Assembly: GCF_001545155.1 (NCBI RefSeq)
Contig: NZ_CP014226.1
Location: 805,186-869,185, forward strand
Source: Halomonas chromatireducens
GTDB taxonomy: Bacteria; Pseudomonadota; Gammaproteobacteria; Pseudomonadales; Halomonadaceae
Length of the DNA stretch: 64,000 bases
Direction of reading: 5' to 3'
The notes below the pieces were generated by a model. The model did no database searches. It saw only the letters and a list, made by a program, of their open reading frames with translations, and had not been told where the DNA came from. The position numbers and the translations under genes are program-made. Every line of letters starts with the position of its first letter. Within the stretch, counting starts at the first letter, position 1. This document shows, piece after piece, positions 29,689-37,788 of the stretch.

Positions 29689-30639
29689 TTATTCCTGAAC
29701 GCTTTGGGCGATGGGAATCATGAGGTCAGCCGTGCGGCGAACGAACTCATCCAGTTCCTCGCCAAAGAGCGGCATGACTTCGGAGCCCCCTTCCTTGGCA
29801 AACCTCTGGAAAGCTGGGTCCTCGACGGCATGCTTGACGGCTTCGACCCACTTGTCCTCGATTTCCTGGCTGATGCCCTTGGGTGCAGCAATGCCACGCC
29901 ACTGGTTCAGCTCGAGTTCATAGCCCAACTCGACCATGGTCGGGGTATCTGGGAAAATGTCGGTGCGGTCCTCACCGGTAGAGAGCATGGGGTTGAGTCG
30001 ACCACCCTCCACCGCGGACAGGATCTCGTTGGGGTTGAGCACCACGGCATCCACATGGCCGCCCATGGCCGCCGATACGGCAGCCGAACCGCCATCGAAG
30101 GGAATGAAATTGAAGTCGACGCCCAACTCTTCACCAATGGCAACAGCCGTGACATGAGTCGAGGAGCCGACGCCAGAGAAGCCTACGGATAACCGGTTTC
30201 CCGCCTCGATCGACTCCATCAGTGACTCGAAATCGGTCCAGTCATCATTCTGACGAACCGCCAGGATGTAGGGCTCAACCAGCACACGAGCAATGTACTC
30301 GAAATCACCATAGGTGAAGTCGACGTTGCCCAGACCTTCGAGAGTAAAATTCGCATTGTTCGGCGTGGTCACGGTGTAACCATCGGCTGCGGCATTGACA
30401 GCACGGTTATAGCCAACGGCACCTCCCCCGCCGGAGATGTTGCGAATAACCAATGTACCGCCCAAGGCTTCCTCGATCTTGGGTTGCAAGGCTCGCACGA
30501 CATTGTCTGAACCACCGCCCGGGCCATAGGGCACGATGAACTCGATGCTGCGCTCCGGATAGTTTTCGGCAGCCTGAGCAAATGTGGCCAACCCGGTGGC
30601 TGCTACGGCCATTGACACTGCAATCATTGTCTTTTTCAT
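29689..30639 (-). CDS. tctC: TTT-system periplasmic binding protein TctC
   Basis: 316-residue solute receptor. A signal peptide (M-K-K-T-M-I-A-V-S-M...A-Q-A) is cleaved near residue 23. The mature part has Y-P-E-R-x-I-E-x-I-V-P-Y-G-P-G-G-G-S-D, the carboxylate-binding motif of the Bug/TctC family, and the loop G-G-G-A-V-G. It delivers substrate to TctAB. The context points to D-glucarate or D-galactarate. Confidence 0.9.
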   Translation of the reverse strand: MKKTMIAVSMAVAATGLATFAQAAENYPERSIEFIVPYGPGGGSDNVVRALQPKIEEALGGTLVIRNISGGGGAVGYNRAVNAAADGYTVTTPNNANFTLEGLGNVDFTYGDFEYIARVLVEPYILAVRQNDDWTDFESLMESIEAGNRLSVGFSGVGSSTHVTAVAIGEELGVDFNFIPFDGGSAAVSAAMGGHVDAVVLNPNEILSAVEGGRLNPMLSTGEDRTDIFPDTPTMVELGYELELNQWRGIAAPKGISQEIEDKWVEAVKHAVEDPAFQRFAKEGGSEVMPLFGEELDEFVRRTADLMIPIAQSVQE

Positions 30640-30674
30640 GTCATTACCTCCAATGCTGGGTGCTGTACAGGTAG

Positions 30675-31592
30675 TTATAGTTGCTTGGCGATGCTCACCA
30701 GCTTTTCGAGCTGCTGGTGCTCCTCGGAGGAGGGCATGGTCAGAGGAGCGCGCACGCTACCCGCCGGACGCCCTATAATCTCGGCGCCGGCCTTGATCAG
30801 GCTGACGGCATAGCCCGCCTTCCGATCCCTGAGATCCACGAAGGGGATAATGAAGTCGTTGGTGATCTGCTTGACGACCTCACTATTCCCCTTGCGGAGT
30901 TCCTTGTAGAACTTGACGGCCATGTCCGGCACGAAGTTGAACACGGCCGAGGAGTAGGTATTCACACCAATGGCCAAATAAGCTTCAGCAAAGATTTCAG
31001 CGGTCGGCACGCCGCCGACGTAGACCAGGCGATCCCCCACGGTCTTGACGATCCTGTTCAGCGCCTGCATGTCGCCCTTGCCATCCTTCAGGCCGATCAA
31101 GTTCGGGCACAGGTCCGCCAACGCCTGGACCGACTCGGCATTGAGGATGCCGTTACCGCGGTTGTAGTAGATGACGTTCACCGTAGTCGCGTCGCAGATC
31201 TGGCGCGCATACTCGACAAGACCGTCCTGGGGACATTCTGTGAGGTAGGGAGGCATCAGCAGGATTCCGTCAGCGCCCTCTTCCTCGGCGGCTGTCGCAA
31301 AGGCCTTGCCGCTCTCGACACTCAGCCCGGCGCTGGCGATGACCGGTAGCTTGCCATTCACCGTCTCGACAGCCACGCGCACCACTTCGCGATATTCATC
31401 CAGCGAGAGGTTGAAGAATTCGCCTGTGCCGCCGGCTACGAAGACGGCCGAAATCTCGTGGCTGATGAACCACTCCAGGCGGCGACGATAGCTATCCGCA
31501 TCGAAGCGGCCTTCGTCATCGAAATCGGTAATGGGAAAAGACAGCAGTCCATCACCTACGGCGTGTACCACAGCTGCTCTGGAAAATTTCAC
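30675..31592 (-). CDS. kdgD: 5-dehydro-4-deoxyglucarate dehydratase KdgD
   Basis: DHDPS-fold lyase of about 305 residues that decarboxylates and dehydrates 5-dehydro-4-deoxyglucarate to 2,5-dioxopentanoate (ketoglutarate semialdehyde). It shows G-L-L-S-F-P-I-T-D-F-D, G-G-T-G-E-F-F, the catalytic Tyr in V-I-Y-Y-N-R-G and the Schiff-base Lys in G-L-K-D-G-K-G. The GTG at 31592 has a purine-rich ribosome site and fits the family length. The ATG at 31619 adds nine acidic residues and is the alternative. First gene of the catabolic block. Confidence 0.9.
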   Translation of the reverse strand: MKFSRAAVVHAVGDGLLSFPITDFDDEGRFDADSYRRRLEWFISHEISAVFVAGGTGEFFNLSLDEYREVVRVAVETVNGKLPVIASAGLSVESGKAFATAAEEEGADGILLMPPYLTECPQDGLVEYARQICDATTVNVIYYNRGNGILNAESVQALADLCPNLIGLKDGKGDMQALNRIVKTVGDRLVYVGGVPTAEIFAEAYLAIGVNTYSSAVFNFVPDMAVKFYKELRKGNSEVVKQITNDFIIPFVDLRDRKAGYAVSLIKAGAEIIGRPAGSVRAPLTMPSSEEHQQLEKLVSIAKQL

Positions 31593-31672
31593 GAACTCTT
31601 CCTCTTCGGTTGCACGCATCGCCGGCTCTGGGTTCCGCTATCGCACTGGCTCAGGACGATCGATTGCGCTTG

Positions 31673-31690
31673 TTGTCATACATCATACAA
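31673..31690. promoter_or_regulatory. Candidate FadR/GntR operator upstream of kdgD
   Basis: TTGTCATACATCATACAA has matching ends TTGT...ACAA and is palindromic at the outer four bases. This is the pattern of FCD-type GntR operators. It lies 81 bases upstream of the GTG start of kdgD, in the regulator's own cluster. Confidence 0.45.
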
Positions 31691-31740
31691 CACACAACCT
31701 AATAGGCCGCTCTCCGCCCTGCAAGGCACAATGTACAAAA

Positions 31741-31756
31741 ATAGACCAAAGTCTAT
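31741..31756. promoter_or_regulatory. Perfect inverted repeat upstream of kdgD
   Basis: ATAGAC-CAAA-GTCTAT has perfect six-base arms in an AT-rich stretch between the rsmE fragment and kdgD. It could be a second operator or part of the promoter. On the minus strand TTGACT occurs upstream (about 31780), but no good -10 is spaced from it. Confidence 0.4.
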
Positions 31757-31798
31757 AAAGCGTTATTGATTCGAATATACCGAGTCAATCAGCAGGTT

Positions 31799-32315
31799 TC
31801 AGCCCAGGTCCCCGAAGCGATACTGCAGCAGGGAGAGTGCCACCACCGGGGCGGTTTCGGTACGCAGGATACGCGGGCCGAGGGAGAGGAGTGAAAAGTC
31901 GGCAGCCTGGGCGGCGTCGACTTCAATACTGGAGAGGCCGCCTTCCGGGCCAATCAGCAACGCCACGCTGGACGGAGCGGTTTCCCGTGCCAGGGCACGG
32001 TTGGTGGCGGGATGAAGCACCAGGCGCAGGGCTTCGTCGCGCTCGTCGAGCCAGTCGGCCAGCGGCATGGGGGAGTGAACAGGCGGTACGGTGGCGCGGC
32101 CGCACTGCTCGCAGGCGCTGACGGCCACCGCCTGCCAATGGGCGAGCTTTTTCGCTTCGCGCTCCTCCTTGAGGCGCACGTCGCCATGCTCCGTATACAG
32201 CGGCGTGATCGCCGCCACACCCAGCTCGACGGCCTTCTGGATCGCGTAGTCCATGCGGTCGCCCTTGGATATCGCCTGGCCCAGGTGAACACCGAGCGGC
32301 GACTCGCCGGTGCCC
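31799..32315 (-). pseudogene. rsmE: 16S rRNA m3U1498 methyltransferase RsmE, 5'-truncated
   Basis: The C-terminal ~172 residues of RsmE are intact: H-L-G-Q-A-I-S-K-G-D-R-M-D-Y-A-I-Q-K, the region with A-C-E-Q-C-G-R, and the knot motifs L-L-I-G-P-E-G-G-L-S and S-L-G-P-R-I-L-R-T-E-T-A-P. The N-terminal PUA-like domain is missing: at about 32310 the sequence changes to cstA read on the other strand. The open frame continues to 32425 but is antisense cstA there. RsmE methylates U1498 of 16S rRNA. This copy should be inactive unless another start is supplied. Confidence 0.82.
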
Positions 32316-32319
32316 GCCG

Positions 32320-33146
32320 GGACGCCCTCGATGCTGCCGCTGCTGTTCGTCACCATCGCCTGTGGTGCCATCTCGGGTTTCCATGGCCTGGTCTCCTCCG
32401 GCACGACTTCCAAGCAGCTCAACAAGGAAACCGACGCCCGCTTCGTGGGCTATTTTGGGGCGGTGGGCGAAGGCATGCTGGCGCTGGCCGCGATCCTTGC
32501 CGCCACCGCCGGTTTTGCCACCTTTGCCGATTGGGAAGCCATGTACACCGCCTTCGGAGCGGGTGGCGTCACGGCGTTCGTGGAAGGCGGAGCCTTCATG
32601 ATCCACAACGGCCTTGGCCTGCCGGAAGCGACGGCCGCGACCCTGCTCACGGTGATGGCGGCGCTGTTTGCCGGCACCACCATGGATACCGGGCTGCGCC
32701 TGCAGCGCTATATCTTTCAGGAGTGGGGCGAGATATATAACCAGCCCTGGATGAAGAAGAACGTGCCGGCAACGCTGCTGGCGGTGGGTAGCTGCCTGCT
32801 GCTGGCCTTTGGTGCCGGTGGCGCCGACGGCACCGGTGGCATGATCATCTGGCCGCTCTTCGGCACCACCAACCAGCTGCTTGCCGGCCTGACGCTGCTG
32901 GTCATCACCGTGATGCTGGTGCGCCTGCGTCGTCCCATGTGGTACACGCTGGTGCCACTCTGCTTCCTGCTGGTAATGACCATAGCGGCCCTGTTGATCC
33001 AGCTTCGCACCTTCTTCGAGCAGGGCAACTATTTCCTGCTGGTTGTCGATATCGTGGTACTGATTGCCGCGATCATGGTGGCCATGGAGTGCGCGTCGGC
33101 CCTCAAGCGTTCGCGGGCCGAGATGGCTGAGCAGGGCGACAATTGA
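32320..33146 (+). pseudogene. cstA: Carbon starvation protein CstA, 5'-truncated
   Basis: The C-terminal ~275 residues of a CstA peptide/pyruvate transporter: P-L-L-F-V-T-I-A-C-G-A-I-S-G-F-H-G-L-V-S-S-G-T, then I-W-P-L-F-G-T-T-N-Q-L-L-A-G-L and several membrane helices to a natural end. Full-length CstA proteins are 480-700 residues, so the N-terminal half is missing. The break at ~32315 is shared with rsmE, head to head. Downstream it runs into the cory-CC-star gene with a spacing of 17 bases. Confidence 0.85.
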
Positions 33147-33163
33147 CAGTGGAGGAGCAGCGT

Positions 33164-33466
33164 ATGCACGACGATCATGGCAGCGGTCATGATCCTCGTC
33201 TCGAACGGATTCGGGCCTGGCTCGGCCAGGCCCGTTTCTTCGCGGAGGAGGTCTACTCTTCGCGCTACCGCGGTGCAATTGCCCGTGCACGGCGAGACGA
33301 GGACGACCTGTTCATGCTGCTGGTGTTCTCCGAGATGATGGGCGTACCCAATCCGGCCGCCTACTACACCCTGGAGCTCCAGCCGCTATTGCTCGAGCGC
33401 TTCCACGACTGGCACTGTCGCATGGGCATGGAGCGCTCGCCGCTGGATCATTTCAAGTGCTGTTAG
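33164..33466 (+). CDS. Cory-CC-star family protein
   Basis: 100-residue soluble protein with Y-S-S-R-Y-R-G-A, R-x-R-R-D-E-D-D-L-F-M-L-L-V-F-S-E, G-V-P-N-P-A-A-Y-Y-T-L-E-L and F-H-D-W-H-C-R-M-G-M-E-x-S-P-L-D, ending in two cysteines right before the stop. That C-terminal Cys-Cys is the mark of the family that, from memory, databases call cory-CC-star, found beside ArsA-type ATPases. GGAGG eight bases upstream selects the ATG at 33164. It likely binds metal or forms a partner of the downstream ATPase, but the function is not established. Confidence 0.75.
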   Translation: MHDDHGSGHDPRLERIRAWLGQARFFAEEVYSSRYRGAIARARRDEDDLFMLLVFSEMMGVPNPAAYYTLELQPLLLERFHDWHCRMGMERSPLDHFKCC

Positions 33467-33496
33467 GCACATGTTGAGAAAAGCATGCCAAGAGGC

Positions 33497-33590
33497 CCGG
33501 GGACAGGTCATAGAGGAGGTCATTTGCCATGGATGGCAAATGTAGCGTCCAGGGAAGGATTCACAGCGCCTCCTCAATGACCTTTGTCGT
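33497..33590 (+). repeat. Palindromic interspersed repeat, copy 4
   Basis: GGGGACAGGTCATAGAGGAGG (33499-33519) pairs imperfectly with CCTCCTCAATGACCTTTGTC (33569-33588) around the hairpin ATTTGCCATGGATGGCAAAT and the strip TGTAGCGTCCAGGGA. It lies between the cory-CC-star gene and the ArsA-like gene. Confidence 0.88.
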
Positions 33591-33628
33591 CGGGGCTCAC
33601 CTCGGCATCGGCCAAAGGCTGAGAAAGC

Positions 33629-34636
33629 ATGAAGGATCTTCTAGATAAACGCCTGCTCTGGGTAGGCGGCAAGGGCGGTGTCGGCAAGACCACCGTAGCC
33701 GCCTCGCTGGCGGTGCTGGCGGCGCGGCGCGACCGCCGCGTGCTGGTGGTCTCCACCGACCCGGCGCACAGCCTGGGCGACGTCTTCGACCGGGAACTGG
33801 GCGACACCCCGCGTCGGCTGCTGCCGAACCTGGATGCCATGGAGATCGACCCGGACATCGAGGTCGAAGCGCACCTGTCCCGTGTCACCGAGCAGATGCG
33901 GCGCTATGCCGCGCCGGAGATGATGAAGGAACTCGAGCGGCAGATGCGTTTGACGCGGCAGTCGCCCGGCACCCAGGAGGCCGCGCTGCTGGAGCGACTC
34001 TCGCGACTGGTGACTGACGACGAGGCGCCCTATGACCTGATCATCTTTGATACCGCGCCCACCGGCCATACGCTGCGGCTGCTTACCTTGCCGGAGGCGA
34101 TGGCCGCCTGGACCGATGGGCTGCTGTCCCATAATCGCAAGTCCGAAGAGTTGGGCAAGGTCCTCTCGCACCTGACGCCCAGGCGTGGCCGCGATGTGGC
34201 GACCCCCTTCGACGACCCTCAGGAAGATCCGCTGAGCGACCTGGATGAGAAGACCCGGGATGTGGCTCGCACCCTGATCGACCGGCGGCGGCTGTTTCAT
34301 CGCGCACGTCGACGGATCGAAAATCCGGAAGAGACGAGCTTTCTGTTCGTCATGACACCGGAGCGACTGCCGATCCTGGAGACGGTGCGTGCCGTCGAGG
34401 CGCTGGAGGCAGTCAATATTCCGGTGGCCGGTACCCTGGTCAATCGGGTGATACCCGATGATGCCGATGGGGAGTTCCTGCGTGCCCGTCGCGAGCAGGA
34501 GGCTACCTATCTGGCACGTATCGATGACCAGCTGACAAGACTGCCACGCCCGCGCCTTCCCTGGCTGCCCACCGACGTCCAGGGAATCGACGTCCTCGAA
34601 GGGCTGGCCGATCGATTGGAGGCGCTGGGTTTCTGA
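33629..34636 (+). CDS. ArsA/GET3-family ATPase
   Basis: 335-residue P-loop ATPase of the ArsA/TRC40 family with deviant Walker A G-G-K-G-G-V-G-K-T-T (13-22), S-T-D-P-A-H-S-L-G-D (switch I) and D-T-A-P-T-G-H-T-L-R-L-L (switch II). It is a single-domain protein, half the length of arsenite-pump ArsA, and lacks an evident Cys pair for arsenite. No arsB or arsC lies nearby. Pairing with the cory-CC-star gene suggests a metal- or protein-handling role distinct from arsenic resistance. Confidence 0.83.
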   Translation: MKDLLDKRLLWVGGKGGVGKTTVAASLAVLAARRDRRVLVVSTDPAHSLGDVFDRELGDTPRRLLPNLDAMEIDPDIEVEAHLSRVTEQMRRYAAPEMMKELERQMRLTRQSPGTQEAALLERLSRLVTDDEAPYDLIIFDTAPTGHTLRLLTLPEAMAAWTDGLLSHNRKSEELGKVLSHLTPRRGRDVATPFDDPQEDPLSDLDEKTRDVARTLIDRRRLFHRARRRIENPEETSFLFVMTPERLPILETVRAVEALEAVNIPVAGTLVNRVIPDDADGEFLRARREQEATYLARIDDQLTRLPRPRLPWLPTDVQGIDVLEGLADRLEALGF

Positions 34637-34650
34637 GGGGGGTGTTGCTG

Positions 34651-35397
34651 CTACAGCGGCAGCCTGTCGCGCATGGCTAGCCAGGCGCGACCCAACCACT
34701 CGTTCAGTGCTCGGGTACTCTGATTGAGGTGATACGCCCGCGGTATCCAGGCGTGCCACCCCTGTGGCGGCGGGCTGGTGAATTCCGTCGGCGCAGGGAT
34801 GACAGTCAGCCCGGCGGCTTCGAACTCCGCCACGGCACGGGGCAGGTGCCAGGCCTGGGATACCAGCGCCACATGGCTGATATCCGTGGCGAGCAACATG
34901 TCGGCGCTGAAGCGGGCGTTCTCGGTGGTATTTCGGCTCTCGCCCTCCATCCAGTGAACCGGCACGTCGAAGACCTCGCGCAGCGCTGCCGCCATCAGGC
35001 TGGCTTCGGCGCTGTGCTCGTCATGCACCCGGCCACCGCTGACCAGTATCGGCAAGTCGGTGTCACGATGCAGATGCGTCCCGTAGGCAAGGCGTCGCCA
35101 GGTGGCGTTGGCGGGGGCATCGCCCCAATCGAATTCCGGGGCATTGTAGTCACGGCCGCCGCCCAGGATCACGATGGCCTGTGCGGTCTCCAGCTGGCTG
35201 GGCAACGGTACTGGGTAGGGCTCCAAACCCTGGCGCAGGGCGTGGCTGGCCAGAGGGGTAGCGAGTGCGAGCAGCCCGACCAGGCCCAGCATTGCCAGCA
35301 ATGCCCCAAGCAGGCGCCGAAGCCCGAGCATCAGCCCGAGCAATACCAGCAGCACATTGATGGTGGGGGGCAGCAGCAGGAGTTTGAGTAGGCTCAT
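34651..35397 (-). CDS. YdcF/ElyC family protein (DUF218)
   Basis: 248 residues. Two N-terminal membrane helices (about 5-23 and 29-50) are followed by a periplasmic or cytoplasmic DUF218 domain with A-I-V-I-L-G-G-G, I-L-V-S-G-G-R, N-T-T-E-N-A and A-L-V-S-Q-A-W-H-L-P-R-A. The arrangement resembles ElyC/YdcF, which affects peptidoglycan and envelope polysaccharide assembly in E. coli. It converges on the ArsA-like gene with 14 bases between stops. Confidence 0.82.
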   Translation of the reverse strand: MSLLKLLLLPPTINVLLVLLGLMLGLRRLLGALLAMLGLVGLLALATPLASHALRQGLEPYPVPLPSQLETAQAIVILGGGRDYNAPEFDWGDAPANATWRRLAYGTHLHRDTDLPILVSGGRVHDEHSAEASLMAAALREVFDVPVHWMEGESRNTTENARFSADMLLATDISHVALVSQAWHLPRAVAEFEAAGLTVIPAPTEFTSPPPQGWHAWIPRAYHLNQSTRALNEWLGRAWLAMRDRLPL

Positions 35398-35413
35398 GTC
35401 GATCTCCGGCTAG

Positions 35414-36475
35414 TCAGGCGTCGCTGAGCAGTTCCAGTCGGCGGCTAGGCCAATGAACAACGGCGGTGCGCCGGATCATGCGCTTGGCCAGTTTTGGATG
35501 TTCGCGGGCAATGACCTGGGTGGCGAACTCCGCGAGAAAGTGGGATTTCATTTCGGCTCGAGCACGGTCCACACCGACCTCCTGATAGGGGGTCGAGGCC
35601 AGCAGGAGAAAGCCGTCATCGGGAATGCGGCCGGTTTTCATATTCGCATCGATAATGGCGGCAGCGGTGCCGATGGGCTCCGAAAGATCCGGACTATAGG
35701 GTCCGACGATCAGGGCGGTATTGGGCAGGTGGAGGAAGTCGAAGCCACGGCCCACGCAGATTACCCACTCTCTATGCTCGATATCGAGCTGGCGGGGGAC
35801 GCCTCGAAGCGAGTCCACATGCTGTAGGTTGCCTTCCAGTAGTGGCAGCAGGTCGCGACGAATATCGGAAGGCATGTCGGGGCACAGAGCGGCGACCCGG
35901 CGGTCAAGGTCGCTGGCATCGGCCAGGCTCAGTTCGCCGATGTCGAGACGGGTATCGGCATTGCCATGCACGATCAAGGCGTCGCCGTCAGTTTCGAAGC
36001 CACAGACCAAGGGATAGACATGGCGGTGGTCATGGCCGAAGAGTTGCTCGGCCTGGACACGGATCGCTCGGGCATGGGCCAGGGCCGCCTCGGCGTCACA
36101 GTCGAAGCCAGCACAGCCGCGTTTTTTCTCGCCCCGCGAAAAGTGGTAGGTGATGATCATCAGGACCCCATGGCCGCTGTGGGTCGCTTCGTAAACCGTG
36201 TCGGTCAGCATGTCACCCAGATAGGGCCAGCCGAGATTAAAGATGCCGCCAAGGTTACGGAAGGGCGTGATGATCCCCAGCGGGGTGCGGGTGGCATGAG
36301 GAAGATGAATGCGCCCGTCCATGCATTTCATCACCACAATACGGGTGGGATGTGTCGCCAGATAACGCTCTCGAGCCAGCCCGGCGGAGGGGCTGCAGAA
36401 GGTGTCGGCGTGCTCCCGGGAGAGGGAGAGCAGCGCCTCGATTCGTTCTTGAATGGGGCGGTCGTGGATGCGCAT
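35414..36475 (-). CDS. CsoSCA-like carbonic anhydrase domain protein
   Basis: 353 residues. C51-x-D53-x-R55 (in V-V-M-K-C-M-D-G-R) with H111 and C121 (T-Y-H-F-S-R-G...G-C) gives a Cys-His-Cys zinc set plus an Asp-Arg dyad. The His-to-Cys spacing of ten fits carboxysomal CsoSCA better than ordinary beta carbonic anhydrases (H-x2-C). No carboxysome or RuBisCO genes are near, so if active it is a free CO2 hydratase. The ATG at 36475 is used. A TTG at 36526 is also open. Carbonic anhydrase activity is inferred from the residues only. Confidence 0.65.
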   Translation of the reverse strand: MRIHDRPIQERIEALLSLSREHADTFCSPSAGLARERYLATHPTRIVVMKCMDGRIHLPHATRTPLGIITPFRNLGGIFNLGWPYLGDMLTDTVYEATHSGHGVLMIITYHFSRGEKKRGCAGFDCDAEAALAHARAIRVQAEQLFGHDHRHVYPLVCGFETDGDALIVHGNADTRLDIGELSLADASDLDRRVAALCPDMPSDIRRDLLPLLEGNLQHVDSLRGVPRQLDIEHREWVICVGRGFDFLHLPNTALIVGPYSPDLSEPIGTAAAIIDANMKTGRIPDDGFLLLASTPYQEVGVDRARAEMKSHFLAEFATQVIAREHPKLAKRMIRRTAVVHWPSRRLELLSDA

Positions 36476-36602
36476 GGAGCGGCTCGATAGTTGTTGTCGT
36501 CGACTTGCCGAGTGGCTATCGTCCAACAGCGTGCGCGAATATGCAAAGCCGCCCTTGGTCGCAGTCGTAGTTCAGGCCAAGTCGACCAATGGGGCTCAGT
36601 GC

Positions 36603-37301
36603 TTAAGGTAGGCTTCCGCTTCCCTGGCGAAACTCGTCGGTTTGCAGTCCGTCGAGGAAGCTCGAGATAACGGTCATCGCATCGTCCAGCGCTGCCTCCG
36701 ATTGGGGCCTGTTGGCCACCAGTAGACAGGTCTCGTTCAGGACCCCCGTCAGCAGCGTCGCCAGCGTGGGCAGCGGAAGCGCGCGCACGATGCCGCGGCG
36801 CATCGCGATGCGCAGATCCGCTCGCAACAGAGTGATGCCGTGCTCGCCCTCGACGCGCTGCCAGGTTTCCCAGGAAAGCACCCAGCGGGCGTCTACCAGC
36901 ACGATGCGCCGCAGATCGGGATCGATGTGGAGTTCGACGTAGCGCCGGCAGCGATCGTTGAGCTGCCGCCAGATATCGCGGTTGCTGCGGGCGTGGAAGG
37001 TCTCATCCATCCGGATGTTGCGAGAATCCGGCTCGCTGAACGGTTTGTAGTCGCCATGAATGACGAATGCCGCTCGTCCCAGTTCGCGCTTGATGTTCTC
37101 GAACACTCGCAGGAACAACTCGTCCTTTCCCGAGAAGTGATGATAGAACGCGCCCTTGGTGAGCTCGGCGCGCCGGACGATTTCTTCGACGGAAGTCTCG
37201 GCGTAGCCACGCTCGCCAAACTCGGCCCGTGCCGCCGCGATCAGCTTTTCCCGGGTGGCCCGACCCTGAGCAATTTTCTGCGAGAGTACACCCAAATGCA
37301 T
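36603..37301 (-). CDS. TetR/AcrR family transcriptional regulator
   Basis: 232 residues from the ATG at 37301. The N-terminal helix-turn-helix (R-E-K-L-I-A-A-A-R-A-E-F-G-E-R-G-Y-A-E-T-S-V-E-E-I-V and L-T-K-G-A-F-Y-H-H-F-S-G-K-D-E-L-F) is canonical TetR. The C-terminal domain (about 80-220) is ligand binding. It is divergent from the DUF4242 gene, and the shared 98-base region holds three evenly spaced operators that overlap both promoters, so autoregulation and control of the neighbour are likely. An upstream open extension to 37406 would place the start inside the operators. Confidence 0.88.
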   Translation of the reverse strand: MHLGVLSQKIAQGRATREKLIAAARAEFGERGYAETSVEEIVRRAELTKGAFYHHFSGKDELFLRVFENIKRELGRAAFVIHGDYKPFSEPDSRNIRMDETFHARSNRDIWRQLNDRCRRYVELHIDPDLRRIVLVDARWVLSWETWQRVEGEHGITLLRADLRIAMRRGIVRALPLPTLATLLTGVLNETCLLVANRPQSEAALDDAMTVISSFLDGLQTDEFRQGSGSLP

Positions 37302-37307
37302 CTCCTC

Positions 37308-37336
37308 TTGACGAGCATACCGGTGGTATCTATTAT
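37308..37336 (+). promoter_or_regulatory. Sigma70 promoter for the DUF4242 gene
   Basis: -35 TTGACG (37308-37313), a 17-base spacer, and -10 TATTAT (37331-37336). The spacer contains operator 1, so TetR binding should block polymerase. A minus-strand promoter for tetR (TTGCTT, 16 bases, TATAAT at about 37354-37359) overlaps operators 2 and 3. Confidence 0.7.
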
Positions 37337-37373
37337 CCATACTGCTGGTATCTATTATACATACCTGCGGTAT
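37317..37373. promoter_or_regulatory. Three tandem TetR operators, 22-bp period
   Basis: ATACCGGTGGTAT (37317-37329), ATACTGCTGGTAT (37339-37351) and ATACCTGCGGTAT (37361-37373) are three 13-base imperfect palindromes of form ATAC(C/T)-N3/4-GGTAT. Their starts are exactly 22 bases apart, two helical turns, so bound dimers would lie on one face of the DNA. The linkers share TCTATTAT. Confidence 0.8.
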
Positions 37374-37399
37374 GTAAGCAACTGAAGGAGGAACCAGCC

Positions 37400-37678
37400 A
37401 TGCCAATGTACGTGATCGAGCGCGAAGTTCCGGGAGCCCATGAGCTTACCGCCGAGCAGTTGCAAGAGGCGTCCCGCCAGTCCAACGCAGTCCGCAACGA
37501 ACTGGGGTCGGCCGATCTGCAGTGGATGCACAGCTACATCTCCGAGGACAAGATCTATTGTGTCTATATTGCGAAAGACACCGACATCATCCAGGAGCAC
37601 TCACGCTGTCTGGATATCCCCATCAGTCGAGTCTGCCGCGTCGGGAGCGTGACTAACCCGACGACCGGAGGGGCATGA
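37400..37678 (+). CDS. DUF4242 (SCO4226-like nickel-binding) protein
   Basis: 92-residue ferredoxin-fold protein of DUF4242: M-Y-V-I-E-R-E-V-P-G near the start, W-M-H-S-Y-I-S-E-D-K-I-Y-C-V-Y in the middle, and P-I-S-R-V-C-R-V near the end. The Streptomyces relative SCO4226 binds nickel, using His and Cys residues comparable to the M-H-S-Y and C-V-Y region. AAGGAGGAACC gives a strong ribosome site. It is under the divergent TetR gene, so metal or stress induction is plausible. Confidence 0.8.
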   Translation: MPMYVIEREVPGAHELTAEQLQEASRQSNAVRNELGSADLQWMHSYISEDKIYCVYIAKDTDIIQEHSRCLDIPISRVCRVGSVTNPTTGGA

Positions 37679-37788
37679 AAGGCAGGTCCCGCCGAGAGTG
37701 AGTCAGGGGCGGGGGCCGCGGCCGTTGCGCCGCCGGTCCCCGCACATATGAACCTCGATGCGCAATGCCAAGCCGGCTTACGCCCAGG

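Noticed and set aside
33629..34636. ArsA arsenite-pump ATPase as the name for this gene
   Set aside because: The gene is half the length of ArsA, has no clear arsenite Cys sites and no arsB neighbour, so only the family name is used.
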